DNA of 64,000 nucleotides. Origin: Loripinus fragilis (Eukaryota; Mollusca; Bivalvia; Lucinida; Lucinidae). Numbering within the stretch: the first letter of the stretch is position 1; the number at the start of each line of letters is the position of its first letter. Under the pieces are notes generated by a model. That model was not told the origin of the DNA. It was given only the letters and a program-made list of their open reading frames with translations, and did no database searches. Location: positions 10,726,751 to 10,790,750 of the forward strand of contig OZ026514.1 of assembly GCA_964019695.1 (NCBI GenBank). Direction: 5' to 3'. Shown piece after piece: positions 11,300 through 23,965 of the stretch. Both the position numbers and the translations under genes were made by a program.

Positions 11300-12720
11300 T
11301 GATCTCTTTAATAATGTTAAAATAGGTCAAGGTCAACTTAGCCTTATTATTCAAATATATTTTGTTTTACCATATATGGGCAGTGGCCATTTTGATCAAG
11401 TGACCTAAATAATATATTTATATTGTTTTATCTACTGAATACTCCATATAACATTTGAGTTCAAACAGCCCAGTTAAATTCTGAGAAAAAGATACTTAGA
11501 TATGTATAAGGCAGTCCCAATATGAGTGGCCTTGGATAAAAGGTCAAAGGTCAGCTTGACCTTCGGTGCTCATATAAAACAAGCGTCTCGATAGGTTTAA
11601 CATTTTTTCGCAAGTATTATGATTTCCACTTAAACAGTTATATAGAAAATGAACATTTCAATATTTTTCCAATATAAATACAAATTAGGAATCAAATTTG
11701 GCCTTGCCGTAAAAAGATCAAGGTCAACCCAGATTCATCATTTGTGAAAACTGGTAGGGCCAACATCCCCAATGCTATATATACCAAGTCCCAAGGCCAC
11801 TAGCCTTTTGGTTCCAGAGTAGAAGATATTCAAAGAGTTTTTACCTTATATGGACATGGCCGACATCTTGGCAATGTGACCATTAACATTTAGTTCAAAT
11901 TTACTCCACTTAACTTAAGGAGTCTCCATATGAAATTTGAGTTCAATTGGTTAAGTGGTTTCTGAGAAAACTGTGTTTTAATATATTGATGGGCCCCCAA
12001 TATTAGTGACCTTGTCTGAAAGTTCAAAGGTCAACCTTGACCTTTGGAATTGCCTCTTACATATCAAGTGAGAACAATGACTTTGGCTTCAACAGTATTC
12101 AAAACATAAACATTTCAAAAAAATCCCATTTAAATGCATTAAAAGCAAATTTGACCTTGACATAAAGTAGGCCAAAGTCAACTTAAAATCATCATTTGAA
12201 TAAACTTGGTAGGCCCGACACGCCCAATGCTACATACTTAGTCCCAAGGTCATTGGCCTTCTGATTCTTGAAAAAAAAGACTTTTAATGGGTGTTTACCA
12301 TGTATGGGCGTAGCGGCCATCTTGGTAATGTGACCAAAATATTTTGTATAAATTTTGGCTAACTTATCATAAGAAGTCTTCACATGGAATTTGAGTTCAA
12401 TTGGCCGAGTTGTTTTTGAGAAAACTATGTTTTAATATGTTGATGGGACTCCAATATGAGCGACTTCGGCTGAAAGGTCAAAGGTCAACCTTGACGTTTG
12501 AAACTTATTAGTAGCAATTGTCTCATTAGGTTTAACATATCAAGTGAGAATAATGACTTTGGCTTCAACAGTATTAAAAAATCATCTTTTCAAAAAAAAA
12601 AAAATCCCATTTAAATGCATTATGAAGCAAACCTGACCTTGACGTAAAGTTGGCCATGTTCAACCTAGGATCGTAAAGTTGGTCATGTTCAACCTAGGAT
12701 CATGATTTGAACAAACTAAA
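11300..12720. repeat. Three diverged ~450-480 bp tandem units rich in AGGTCA
   Basis: Blocks recur with the same word order: GGTCAAGGTCAAC, then ATATGGGC...GGCCAT, then ATTTGAGTTCAA, then TCAAAGGTCAACCTTGAC. The last landmark lies at 11544, 12024 and 12478, giving periods of about 480 and 454. Each unit has several AGGTCA half-sites. Two have a perfect direct repeat with one-base spacing (AGGTCAAAGGTCA near 11541 and 12475). Many indels and poly-A runs show the units are old. Confidence 0.8.
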
Positions 12721-13099
12721 TGTCATCCAAGTAACCCTCATATAAATCATGTATTATTATATCTGCTTCGGTGGTAAAATAATCACCATCATTCGCCTCC
12801 TCACAACCAGTAAAATCACCACACAGCATAACAATCAATTCCTGTGGTATAAAACCAGCAGTCCACTTATTATCAGATGAGCCATCACCACTTTCCAACT
12901 ATCCTCTTCAGAGCTTGGCACATTCGGAAACTGGTATGCATGTCTGATAATCGGCTCTTTGAGCCGCATTTCCTGTGATGCTCTGCAAGGAGGAAGAAGA
13001 ATAAAGATATGCAAGCAAGAAAAAGACATTGACCAATGCCATCAAAAGCACTGAGTATCTGGTCTGATGTACCTTGATATTTCTGTGAAAAAGAATCAT
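12716..13099 (-). other. Possible small exon(s) with a membrane helix; very uncertain
   Basis: Three minus-strand frames overlap here. One opens MILFHRNIKVHQTRYSVLLM and gives a hydrophobic stretch that could be a signal anchor before SSSSLQSITG; it stops at about 12908. A pyrimidine-rich run ending CTTGCAG (minus strand, boundary near 12983) could be a splice acceptor for another frame. No frame resembles a family I know. It could be chance; transcript evidence would decide. Confidence 0.15.
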
Positions 13100-15334
13100 A
13101 TCTGAGGTTTTTTACACTGGTATAGCTTTGCCTTCTGTATATGCGAAAAGCATATTCTTCTAGGTCATCTTAGAATGACTCCGAACAATTTTCATCTTTC
13201 TTCAAGCAGTCAAAGACTTCTATGAAGTCTGAATACTTCTAAAGTGCTTAAAATGTGATGATTTTCCCCTTCACGTGGAACAGCAAGCTGTATCACAGCC
13301 AGAAGAAAACAATACATTGCAGGAAGAACAGAGCACAAATCAGATCCTTTCACTTAAACGAGTCGCCAATTTTCGTAGACCTGATCACTTATTAAAGGAT
13401 GTAACGTATGTAACTTGACATAATAAACGAGCAAGGGGTATTGTCTTGACATTAACCTTTGTGATAACACCATCAGAGCAAATGTTTTCAATATCAACCT
13501 TTTAACGGATCATGAAATGGGACATCCTTATCAACTAGTCTACTCTGTATGAAATAATCCATTGAGCACAATATAGACCCGCAGGTTATTCTGCTCTATC
13601 CCGTTGGTCCAGTTACTTTTTGCATGCAACAGCTAACGGTATGCCTCGAAACCGAGAAAGCAAATTGTTTACATCATCTTGAGGCTTGCGTCAATTCAAT
13701 CTCTACACCAATTAATAAACCAGTAGCATAACTAATTGACGGCTATGCATCACTTTATGTCCTTTCTTCTATACCAAAAATGGTATAAGACCGTCTGCCA
13801 AACCATCAAGAGTCAATTTTGCTACAGATACATCAAAAGAAAACTAAATTAAGTTTTTTTGAGCGCAAACAACCAGGAACATCGGTGTCACTTTTGATCT
13901 CAGCCCCAAAAACTAAAGCACCAATGGAATAGAAAGGTTCCTTGGCGAATAACGAAAACAAAAAGCAGGTTATTAAACTTGTTTTTGAGGAATGGCAGAA
14001 ATTCTCATATATAAAGAGGTACACGGAAGAGACATATACTTTGCAATATCAGAGCAATTCAATCACTTGACTAACACGGATGCAAAGACAGTTGATGTAA
14101 GGTCAGTGAACACTCTAGCCACTTCACAGGATTAGGAAGATGCCAGAATCATACTCCATTGCATGCATATATGTGAAATAGCTCATAACACTAGTTTGAT
14201 CCCCTGATACTGATGTGCTGGTTCTTCTTTTGAAGAATGCAAAGGATTTTAATCCAGTCATTCTGTTTTCTACGCCAAGTGCAAAGGAAATTCAATGAAG
14301 TTCTTTGAGACCAAACATTGAGGAACACAAAAAAACATGTTCAAATGATGTTAGTCACAATTATCATTTCAAAAGGTATTTTAATTCTTGCAACGCACAT
14401 ATAAACATAAGAAGCTGTACTTTTGTTCAAAAAGCTTTCATATGTAGTAAAGGCATCCAGCATGCAAACAACAGGAGTAATTCAAATAATTAGATAGCTT
14501 AAAGTATTCCTTATGGAGCTCATATCTTCATTTTACTTTGTTTCAATTTGATATAATAACATAGGTAACAGGCTGTTATAGACTAAAGCCCCAATCACAA
14601 AGTTATATAATCTCATATTCGACACAACTTGGGTTGTTCTTTCAGATAGAATATCTCTGCGAAATTCCTTACATGATTGGAGCAGGATCTTTCTCAACTT
14701 GCAGTCTATATACTGAGCGATGATTCAAGACGAGTATGATGACAGAAACAGACACAATGATAAACGTTGTATATGAGGACGACTTGGATGAGGATTAGTT
14801 TTGAATATTTACATTTTTCAGGAATATTTATCAAATTATCTTGTTAAAATGAAATGTGAAACTATCTTTTCAATTTGTGTCTCTATATATTTTAGCATTA
14901 TACGTATTAGGAAATATGTGAAAAATGTTTATTGATAACATCTGCTACAAAAAATCCATGGACTTGATAATCAGCAATGCATATAATTTTAAAAAAAAAT
15001 AGGCACCAAAGGCTAGAGGTTTAAAGTGATACATGTGAAAAATATTCATTTTGCTATTCTGAAATATCAACTCTTATGTCAAGACAGTGTCCTTGCTTTA
15101 TTTATTATGCATTTTTAAAATATTATTGTGCATTGTTACATACGTTTCACATTTTGATAAGTACTCTGATCTTAAAAACCTGGTAAGCAAAATCCCCTTG
15201 CAGATCTATGATTCTCAATCATGTAAGAAAGATACTTCCAAGAATGTAAGATATCCATTAGCTGCAAGTATTTTTACTTAAATGGTACATACCAAAATTG
15301 GTTCCTCCGCATTTGTGTGCTTGCTTTCACAACA
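13100..15334. other. No gene or repeat recognised
   Basis: AT-rich, with only short frames (60-65 codons) and no family resemblance. I see no terminal inverted repeats or tandem units. It may be single-copy intergenic DNA or old, unrecognisable repeats. Confidence 0.5.
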
Positions 15335-15560
15335 GTATAGTCCGTTCTAAGGCATTTACTCTGTTGTTGTTTCTACATTGTGCATAGTTTGCATTATGTG
15401 TGTGAAAATTTATACTTTGTTCTAGATTTTGTAGTTTTTGTTTTAGTCTTGGTTTTACGGTGTTGTTGTGCTGTGACATTATAGATCTAATTATTGTGAG
15501 GAGGTGATTGCTTTACTTTGGAAGTGCTCTTGCTGTGGTGAGTTTATTGTTTGTGTTCTG
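15335..15560 (+). mobile_element. Family A, degenerate copy
   Basis: Phrases GTCCGTTCTAAGGC, CTCTGTTGTTGTTTCTACAT, GTGATTGCTTTACTTTGGAA and GTGTTCTGGTGTCTTGA follow the family A order, but the 3' end is missing. A second, better copy starts at 15595 on the same strand. Confidence 0.5.
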
Positions 15561-15594
15561 GTGTCTTGATTTAAAAACAACAAAATCTTGGTCA

Positions 15595-15915
15595 AGGATT
15601 TGGCCAGTGAAATTGATTTAAGCCCCCAGTGGCTTCAGCTGATGTCCGTTCTGAGGTAGTGGTTCTGTTGTTGTTGATTCTTTGATGATCCGATTGTTTG
15701 GGGTTTTATGTGTTTGGTACTTTATGTGCAGTATTTATTGTCCTTTGTATTTTTGCAATCATCTCGCTGGAAAAGAGAGAGATGGAGGGATGGTTGCTTT
15801 ACTTCAATTGTATTCTAAATGTCAAGTATTTGTTAGTGTTCTGTGGCTCTTCCCCGTGGTGCGCGGGTGTGTCTGCAGTGTGTGGTTGAGGCATTTCCTG
15901 GTCATACTAACTTAC
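15595..15915 (+). mobile_element. Family A dispersed repeat
   Basis: It contains GCCCCCAGTGGCTTCAGCTG, GTCCGTTCTGAGGTAGTGGT, TCATCTCGCTGGAAAAGAGA, GTGTTCTGTGGCTCTTCCCC and the TCCTGGTCATACTAACTTA end. The GAGAGAGA run after the CATCTCGCTGG motif is at the position where other copies (32452, 52094, 61221, 61534, 62258) carry GA microsatellites. Confidence 0.8.
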
Positions 15916-16640
15916 ATTAAATATCTTTTCCTTCTTCCTCATTGTGCAACGGGATGATCTCTGGTCTGTCGTTGTGCCATTTCCTGTATATACTCACTTG
16001 CTTTGAAAGTAAAAGTACAGATGATTTGGAACCTGGTTAAAAGTGCACATCCTAGACACTACATTTGACACAGTAGATGGTGTGAATATTATTATCGTAC
16101 AATGATTTCACATTACTTACTGTGGCACGTTGTATGATGAAATAAGATGAAACCATTATTTTTCACTGAAAATAACATTATTCACTAAATTATAATAAAT
16201 GAATCAAAATGAAGACAAATGTTTATTAAACACATATTCAAACGCCTTAGATCTTGTTTTGTGAAAAGAGCTGGAGATAAGCTTATTCAAGCCTGCACGT
16301 TTACGAAATTGGGCTGTTTTTCAGTGTTGAATGTATAAGAAGTCGAGGATTTTTTGGCAAGTTCTCAAATGAATATTACAAGCACGTCGAAATTACAATG
16401 AGAACGACCCGTCCTATATCACACCCTTAAACACATGTATAGACCATCCGCGTATACGTGTTGTATGCTCAAAATGCAGGGGTTTATCTCAGTTATGAAT
16501 AAAAAGAATGTCCCTGAGACTCTGATTACCCTGTGCTGATAGTTCCAATGTATAAATAAAGGGTCCTCCTTTGAATTGCTCATCAAAGAAGTGCTATAAA
16601 TATAATAATAAAAGGTGAAATATCATTTAGAAGTCTATTT

Positions 16641-16642
<2 letters not shown>

Positions 16643-16736
<94 letters not shown>
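16643..16736. repeat. CAA microsatellite
   Basis: About 31 uninterrupted CAA triplets. A much shorter CAA run at 17215-17238 lies in the nearby minus-strand family A copy, where the family naturally has GTTGTTGTTG. The long run is not obviously inside a family A copy. Confidence 0.97.
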
Positions 16737-16974
16737 GTCATTCTGTTATTTTCTATAAGTTTTTAATGCAAAAAAAATCCATATTTTTCATATCCATATT
16801 TCATGTTGTGATAGAAAAACCAAAAGTTTTCTTAATATAATTAAGTTAAAATTATCTGCATGTTATATGACATTGACTACAGGTTTTCTAATAAATTATA
16901 TTTTGAACAGGCTATATAACTTTATATTATTTTTCTAAATACTTGCCTAATGCTTCCCTCGTATCGAAAAGCAG

Positions 16975-17350
16975 GAAATTCCACAATCACAGACCGCAGA
17001 CCAACCCAAGAAACCACGAGGAAGAGACATAGACCACTATAAGAGCCACACGACAACAAGAACACAATTAACGTATTGATAACCAGCTCTCTATTCCACC
17101 ACGAGATGATTGTAAAACTAGAAAGGACACTACTTACAAAACAATAGGGGCCAAGCAAAACAAACGGACAATGGCTCCCATTGTCCGTGAACAATAACAA
17201 TGAGCAATGACTCAACAACAACAACAACAACAACAACAGAACACCGCCTTAGAACGGAGAGCAGCCAAATCCACCTCGGGGGTGGGGTGGGAGGCTTAAA
17301 TATATTTTACAGGCCGAATCTTCACTCCAGATTCTGCAGTTGTTAAAACA
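16975..17350 (-). mobile_element. Family A dispersed repeat
   Basis: On the minus strand it holds CAGAATCTGGAGTGAAGATT, a CCTCCCACCCC block, GTTCTAAGGCGGTGTTCTGT, GGACAATGGGAGCCATTGTC, TCGTGGTTTCTTGGGTTGGT and a GTGGAATTTCC end. The order matches the longest copy (29403-29935). The 104-residue frame across it is not a gene. Confidence 0.8.
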
Positions 17351-17509
17351 CAAACCAAAAACATAAAAACGAAGTGAACAATTAAAGTAAAAAACACCCA
17401 ACTATCTCTGCCATAGAGTGGAACCTAACATATCGGTTAAACAAGTTTTAACTTAACCCTTAATGCGCCAATCACACATAAAGTCGTCTGCTGAAATGCT
17501 TGAGAAGCC

Positions 17510-17590
17510 TCTATGGCAAATAGTGTGGACGCAGATCAGACTGCTCCTATAGGAGCAGTCTGTTCTGGGTCCACACTGTATGCTTCTATA
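17510..17590. repeat. Family F-type hairpin
   Basis: AGTGTGGACGCAGATCAGAC pairs with GTTCTGGGTCCACACT, with an inner palindrome GCTCCTATAGGAGC. It belongs with the other GATCAG-type hairpins in the window and has no coding potential. Confidence 0.6.
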
Positions 17591-17601
17591 CTTAATTTGT
17601 C

Positions 17602-18768
17602 AGTAATGAGGCCCCCAGGGGGGGCGGTCTGTGCTCCCTTGATCCCTGAAAATAATGCACTCATCTCCCCGTCTCCCTGCAAATAATGTCCTTGTCTCCC
17701 TAAAAGTATTTGCCTTCGCTCCCCAAATCCCTGAAAATAGTTCAGCTTCTCCCCAAATCCCCAAAAATATAAGCCAATTCTCCCTAAAATGTATTTATCT
17801 TTCCATAGGATAAAAGCACATACTTAAAAACTAGGAAGCTATATAAGAGCGCATGACTCAATGATCACTTTATATTTTGTCTTATACATGTAAAGAGAGG
17901 TCTTTGCCATGGAATACATGACATATAAAAGCCATGGAATGCATGACATATTTAATTTCAATGAAATGCATTATATATTGCTCAAAGTATGAGGCCATCC
18001 TTCAAATGTTGTTGCTAGACCTGGTAGAGTAGGCTTGGAGGTTTAGAGACATACCATTTGTTTTTCTTTTTGGGAACAGGGGCTGATTTTTCCAACAGCT
18101 TAAACTAGATTTTACTAGACACTTTAGTGAAAGCATTTAACTATTAAAAGACTTTTCTACAATCGCTATCAGTGCCTATACGCTTATTTAATTTCAGTTC
18201 AATCAATTAAGTATATATCTGATAAGCATTGTTCAAAAATTCCTTTTAAAAGGGCTAATTACCTAAAAAGATCCTAAAGTAGCAGGTGTGTAGGTGGCCG
18301 CGTAACATTGTGTACACAACGTTGCTAGGGGGTCCGGGGGCATGCTCCCCCAGAAATATTTTGGAAAAAATGGGTGTGATATGGTGCAATCTGGGGCGTC
18401 CCAAAGTATGTTATTACCAACCTAAAAATCAACAACTTTAAGGAAAAAAATCAACAAGAAAACTTAATATTTCTCTCTCAGATCAATCGGGATGAACATG
18501 TAAGTCTGAAAATAATTACATTTAGAATTTACAGGGGGGGGGGTCTGGGGGGCTAGCCCTACCAGGAACAGAAGAAATTTTAAAAAAATCAAACAAATGG
18601 AGGCTTTTCCTTATTTGTTTTTGCTTTTTGGCAAGGCTCCCTATATCCCCAAAATTATGAACTTGCTCCCTAGCTCCCCTTAAATAATTATCAGTGCTCC
18701 CCAGCTCCCTGAAAATAAATAGCCATTCTCAACAGATCCCCAAAACCCCTGGGGGGCCCAGTAATGCT
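17602..18768. mobile_element. TIR element with CCCCCAGGGG ends and TCCCTGAAAATA subterminal repeats
   Basis: The left end AGGCCCCCAGGGG and the right end CCCCTGGGGGGCCC are inverted. AGTAATG flanks both ends (17602 and about 18762), which suggests a 7-8 bp target duplication. Next to each end are degenerate 25-32 bp units of the form TCCCTGAAAATAATG/CTCCCC (17635-17800 and 18645-18745). About 1.17 kb, no recognisable transposase. An 8-bp duplication would suit hAT, but I cannot confirm this. Confidence 0.65.
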
Positions 18769-19694
18769 AGGCAATTATTTGCAGAAGACGAATTTAGCAG
18801 ACGACATTTTCAGATGCAATTTTTCTTGGCGCTTTAAGGGTTAAGTGACCTTTTTACTCATATGGAAAAACAACTTGCAAATAAAGTTGATATAAAACAC
18901 ATATCTAGTACTTTAATGATTATAATTTTGCGTTAACCTTGAATTGAATTTAACCTTGAGTTTCATTGTTTAGATTTCACGCCATCTTATACGATGCAGG
19001 CTGCATGCTAAGTGGTTACTAAATTACGGTTAACGACCTTCCTATGCTCTTAAACCAATTCATCTCATATCATTGACATACAGTGTAGACCTGGGTTAAA
19101 TGAAGCCAAATTCGGCAACTTATCAGCACGTGCAATGCTGCATTCAAGACAAATGTTGAACAAAACAAGAATAAGCTTTTCATATAAGCTTACCATCTTC
19201 AAGTGGATTATTGTCTACTGACTGAAAGTACAGAAGCCATTTGAAAACTGTATCAAACGAAAGTGACGAATTTATTGATTGACACACCCAAGCGAGCGGA
19301 GATTGCGATGAGCTAGTTGTGTCAATTTAATGTGACACCATGAGACAATACATACTGGTAATTTTCACAGAAAGGGTATTTCATGCTTCACCAGTTCAGT
19401 TAGCCGGTGCTACCATATAGGTTGCAAACTTAGCCAAACAAGAGGATGGCAATTATATAGTGGGCTGGCACACGAGCTTTTGGTAGTTATCGCATGAGCC
19501 TCCAATTCTCGAAAACACAATGATTGGAAGTAGAGGAAGTTGCAGACCAAAAATTATCCCCGCTGAATACGTCAATACTGACGTTTAAAGGAAGTTTTTG
19601 TGCATACATGTATGCAATAAGTACCAAAATGTCGTGTGCTGACCGACACTCGTTTAATCAAATTAACCAATCTTAATTAAGACACAGCTTCTGT

Positions 19695-19748
19695 GTCTCC
19701 TCATCTGCCAGTGTGTCATTTTCTGGTCATACACACTTGTTCTGTTTA
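19695..19748 (+). mobile_element. Family A 3' tip
   Basis: TCTGTGTCTCCTCATCTGCC, then GTGTGTCATTTTCTGGTCAT and ACACACTTGTTCTGTTTA, match the last 55 bases of family A. Like the copy at 1515, it continues into CTTGTTCT, the word that begins the 48-bp minisatellite unit. Confidence 0.6.
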
Positions 19749-20158
19749 TAAACAATGTAATTTCTTTTTTATTTTGCGGATTTTCTGCGGTGTTTTTTTT
19801 TTATAGTATTCTTTTCGGCGCTGTATTCATTTCGATATAACGCAATATATTTTACTGAATCCACTCTTGCATATCAAATTAGTTTGCTGCTTACACCTAC
19901 GACACTCCTAACCAGATAACATGCTTGTGCTTATGAGTATTTTACATCAATATACTAATTATTAAATCGAGTATGCAAATGGAGTGGCCATAAATAAATA
20001 AACTATGCAAAAAGAATTGATGTATACTTTCAACAAGGAAAGACATTTTAGTTTATGACCTGTATTAATTAACAGCATCACATGAAATTAAATCATGCAG
20101 TTTGTTTTAGAATATTAAATCGATGACACACATGGTAGTTGTTATGCATTGGGTTTTA

Positions 20159-21341
20159 GGGACCGCTCATTATCTAAGTGTCAGGGAGGGGCCGGCTAAA
20201 AAAAGGGGGTCATGTGAATTTCCATGTGGCTAGTAGGGGGTCACCATTAACTTTGACTTTCCAGCAGGGGTGGGGGATGGGTCATGTTTAAATTGTTCCA
20301 ATAAAATATTTAAAAATTTCCTCGCTCGCTTCGCTCGCACGTGTTTTATTAAGTAATCTCTTATATTTAGTTAGGGAGGCTGATAAATTTCTCAGCTTTT
20401 ATTTTTGCAAGTGCAAAAGTTATTCTATTTTGGTGTTTTTATTGTTATAATCATGCTGATTTTGATAGAAAGTTGATTAATCAGGCTTCTTTCCCTCTTT
20501 TTTTCTTGCATAATTCTACTTTTCCCTACTGTTTCTTGAAAATGTCCTACTATCCCTACTGTTCACTCTTAATTGGCATTTACACATTTGCGCGATATAA
20601 ATACAGAATTTTTTCCTCGCTCGCTTCGCTTGCTCGAATCTTAAAAATACTTTATTTTTAACCACAGAGCAGACAGATGAAAATGATTCCTGCTTTTAAC
20701 ATCACTACTTTTTCAAAATTTTTATCTGTTTTTTTTTGTGTAAGGCCACTTGATAGCCTTATTAATTACAATTTCTTTTATTTTTTATAAATTCTGTATT
20801 TGAAAAAAGCCCTTCTATTCCTACTGTTTTACACCCAAAATCACTCCTGTATCGCTAATGATTTTTTCCTTTCAAAACTTTTATCCCTATACACTTTCCC
20901 TACTTTTGTGTCACTTGAGAGCCTATTACATGCAGCTTAGTACTGGTTCAACTCAGGAAGGTCCATCTAGACATAACTGAAAAATTGTTGACTGGAAATT
21001 AAGGAATTGATACAAACAAAATAGTCTCTAATATTAAAGATTCCTAATGTTTCAATGGTGGTCAAAACTTGCCAAGATTTAGAATTGAAGCTCAGATACT
21101 CATTCGGGGAATAAAAGTACCATACATATGACTTACAGGATTATGAAAAAAAAATGCATTTTGACAATATGATAAAAAGTTGAGAGGAAGGGGGGGGGTC
21201 AGGTTATATTCCATGTGGTTTGCAGGGGGGTCATTGAATTTAAATTTTGTTAGGAGGTGGGGGTGGGGGGGTCATCCAAAATTTAGATGATGAATTGAAA
21301 TTTTAGCCGCCCCCTCTGACACTTAAATAATGAGAGGTCCC
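20159..21341. mobile_element. Non-autonomous TIR element, possible PIF/Harbinger type
   Basis: The left end is GGGACCGCTCATTATCTAAG. The right end, in reverse, is GGGACCTCTCATTATTTAAG. The match extends over about 40 bp to GGCTAAAA. TTA flanks both sides (20156-20158 and 21342-21344), matching the 3-bp TWA target site of PIF/Harbinger. Inside, two G-rich stretches in the same orientation (about 20205-20290 and 21190-21275) share the phrases TTCCATGTGG and GGGGGTCA. CTCGCTCGCTTCGCT occurs twice (20321, 20616). No transposase is visible. Confidence 0.75.
20935..21025 (+). mobile_element. SINE fragment
   Basis: GCTTAGTACTGGTTCAACTC, AGGAAGGTCC and ACTGAAAAATTGTTGACTGG match the 3' half of the SINE at 6795 and 59010. 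The box B half is absent. It lies inside the TIR element at 20159-21341, so it inserted into that element or its ancestor. Confidence 0.6.
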
Positions 21342-21344
21342 TTA

Positions 21345-23740
21345 TTATTGAGCTCTTCGGTCACTATATCGCCACGCTGTATCCAATGTCCCGTTTTTCT
21401 TGTAAAGCCAACAGAGATAGGAACCAATTTGGGGCGTGAATGCGTGTATAAAGTTGCTTGCGGCTAGATAGTGACCGAAAAGTTGCAAATACGTCTCCTA
21501 AGGTGAGCATGGTATAAACAAAGTCAAGGCACCACTAAAACACCCCATTGGACATCAGCGACACCTATCATAGTGTCTCCCTCACGTATGAAGAGAAAAC
21601 AATTTTCGTCACATTATTTTCATTTAAATGGGCCTCGACACGGCAAAACCTGTCTTTGGGTTTCCGACAAAGCGAGACCCAAACCAGTCTCCTCAGCTAA
21701 TGAGACTAGCTAGAAAATTGAAATGTCGCTTGTAGCATGTTTAGATATGCCGTTTTTGCACCTCTCTGGAGGACGAATTCCATTTCTTTTTCGAATGCAA
21801 ATTACACGATGGTCTAAGGGAAACTCATATTCCAAGATATTATTGGAAAAAACCAAACATTCCAAAACTAACTGTTTTATTAAATTCAAACAATAAAAAG
21901 TTATTTACGAATCGCGGTACAATTGTATTTATATTTATAAAGCATTTAAGTTCAGAAGTGAACAGGTAATTTCAAATTAAGTAATACTATTTGGTTACAA
22001 GCAAACTTAGGATTGGTTTATTTACCAGTAGCTTAACAAGATACACACATGTGGACACACACAGGGCCATGACAGGATGCGCATGCATGTAGTCAGCAGG
22101 GATAAGATACCTGTAGAATGCATGCATGCATGTATACAGGCATGAATGTGTGTGTATACCTGCGTGTATGTATGTTGCATATTTCTCAACATTTTATAAT
22201 CTTCTCATGAATGCAGTATCGATACATCAACTTATTGGGCGCATGGTAGAGATATATACACAGTTGTATATTCATTTGTGTATGCATACAATATCACAAT
22301 CATTTAATCATTGTAATGTATTTAGATTGTATGCTGTTATTAAGTACTCATGGGCCAATTTGGCTTATTGTGCTATATTTCTAAATAAACTTGTAAACTT
22401 GTAAACTTATGATACTTCCCTATAAGCGAATAACAAAGGCGCTGACCAGACTGCGCGGATGCGCATTCTGGTCTTTGCCTTAGTTGTTCGCAAACCCTTG
22501 AATACAGGTGGCTCACATTATCATTGACTCGCCTGCGATCACATATGCTCACCATCCCTCGATACACTCGCCAAAGAAACAACTACACAATATGCGTAAA
22601 TGCTCCTAATAAACGCCCATACTGACGTATCAAGCGAAGCTAGATGTTTAAAGTTTCGACTGAGCCTTCATCTACACCCATACTTTGTGTATGTGAGCGA
22701 CCGGGGGCTCTGAAAATAAGTATTAATTTTGTGCATTGGCCCATATGTTCATATGCCAAGTTGTTTCAAGTTGTATTTTATTACGCCAATATATAGGATT
22801 TTATTGCGGAAGCTTTTAAAATTTCTGATATATCAACAGGAAATTAAATCGGTGATTTGCATCGTTTATTTACCTTCAATGAATAGGCTAATCATTTCTG
22901 CAGTAGACAATAAATGTTGGAATATTTTTAAAAAAAAATCGTATACTTATTTTGTCTAATACTTTACCCATTTTATTTGTGTTGTATAAATTTGCTTAAT
23001 GAAGTCTGTTCTGCTGGTGTTTTACATTTCCAAATATTGTAACAGAATCCAGAGAAACAAAATGTATTTTATACCAGCCCCTCCCCCCCCCCCCTCTTGA
23101 GCACGAACTATCTCACACCGGATAGGCGGCAAGCGAAAACGCTCTTAACAACCGACGATTGTCAATCTCGTAATTTGACTTATGTAGATGGTATCAAATT
23201 ATTATACTATGGCTGTGCACCCATACTGGAGATAGTCCACGAGATTTGGCGATTGGACAAAAGTATAGGCGGACAAGCTATGTTTTAATTATGACATCGC
23301 GATCCTCAGTTGTTGCTGAGTGTAACACTGTCGTATTGTTCATCATTTTATAGTTTTGAAGGAAAGAAACATTATCGTACTGAAAAACCAATGACCTTGG
23401 TCACATGACCAAGGCCATGTCAATCTTCGTATTGTCAGGTTGCATTTTTTTCTGGTACGTTTAGGTTTTGTTAGTTACGGATTGCAATGATGCGGTTCAC
23501 ATATACTTTGCAAATTTTGAGACAGTAAGTTTCAATTTAAACACACAAGAACAAAAACATACAGAGAAACTATACATTGCTTAGCAACATAAATTATATT
23601 ATACTTCTCTCGCGTAAATTAAGTCATGTTATATGAATAATATGTTGACAACAATATGATGTGTGTCGGTCTAATTTAGAAACAGACTGTGACAGAATAG
23701 AACTAAGATGACTATATTCGACACTTTAATCATTCTAAAT
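21345..23740. other. No gene recognised; minor hairpin and simple sequence
   Basis: A stretch of CATG/TGTA low-complexity DNA lies at about 22075-22180. A hairpin near 22440-22480 (TGACCAGACTGCGCGGATGC with ATTCTGGTCT) belongs to the family E/F type. A palindrome of TGACCTTGGTCA type is at 23391-23420. A C run lies near 23084. No frame resembles a known protein. Confidence 0.5.
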
Positions 23741-23749
23741 ACGTCCTTT

Positions 23750-23965
23750 GTCAAACAGTGAAGACCAGATGAAATGTCGCATAAGGCAGCATTTTATAAG
23801 GGTCTACAGTGTTTGCTAAGACAAAAACGATATTCAGACAATGAAATGCTATTAAATGAAACACTATTGTATTTGGAAATTATAGTCTGTGGCCCATCAC
23901 TATATACAATGGACCATTATTCCAAGTTAATTGTATCAAACCAGAAGGAAGAATATATTAGTACA
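23750..23965 (+). repeat. Family F dispersed repeat
   Basis: It starts with a hairpin in which TCAAACAGTGAAGACCAGAT pairs with the later GGGTCTACAGTGTTTGC. A shared 3' part follows: TTCAGACA, TAGTCTGTGGCCC and TTGTATCAA. A parallel copy lies at 34450-34665 with the same order of words. The small open frame here is not a gene. Confidence 0.65.

Noticed and set aside
12716..12898. 60-codon acidic frame ending GYLDDI
   Set aside because: It is preceded directly by a stop and starts at a non-ATG codon; kept only as a very weak exon candidate.
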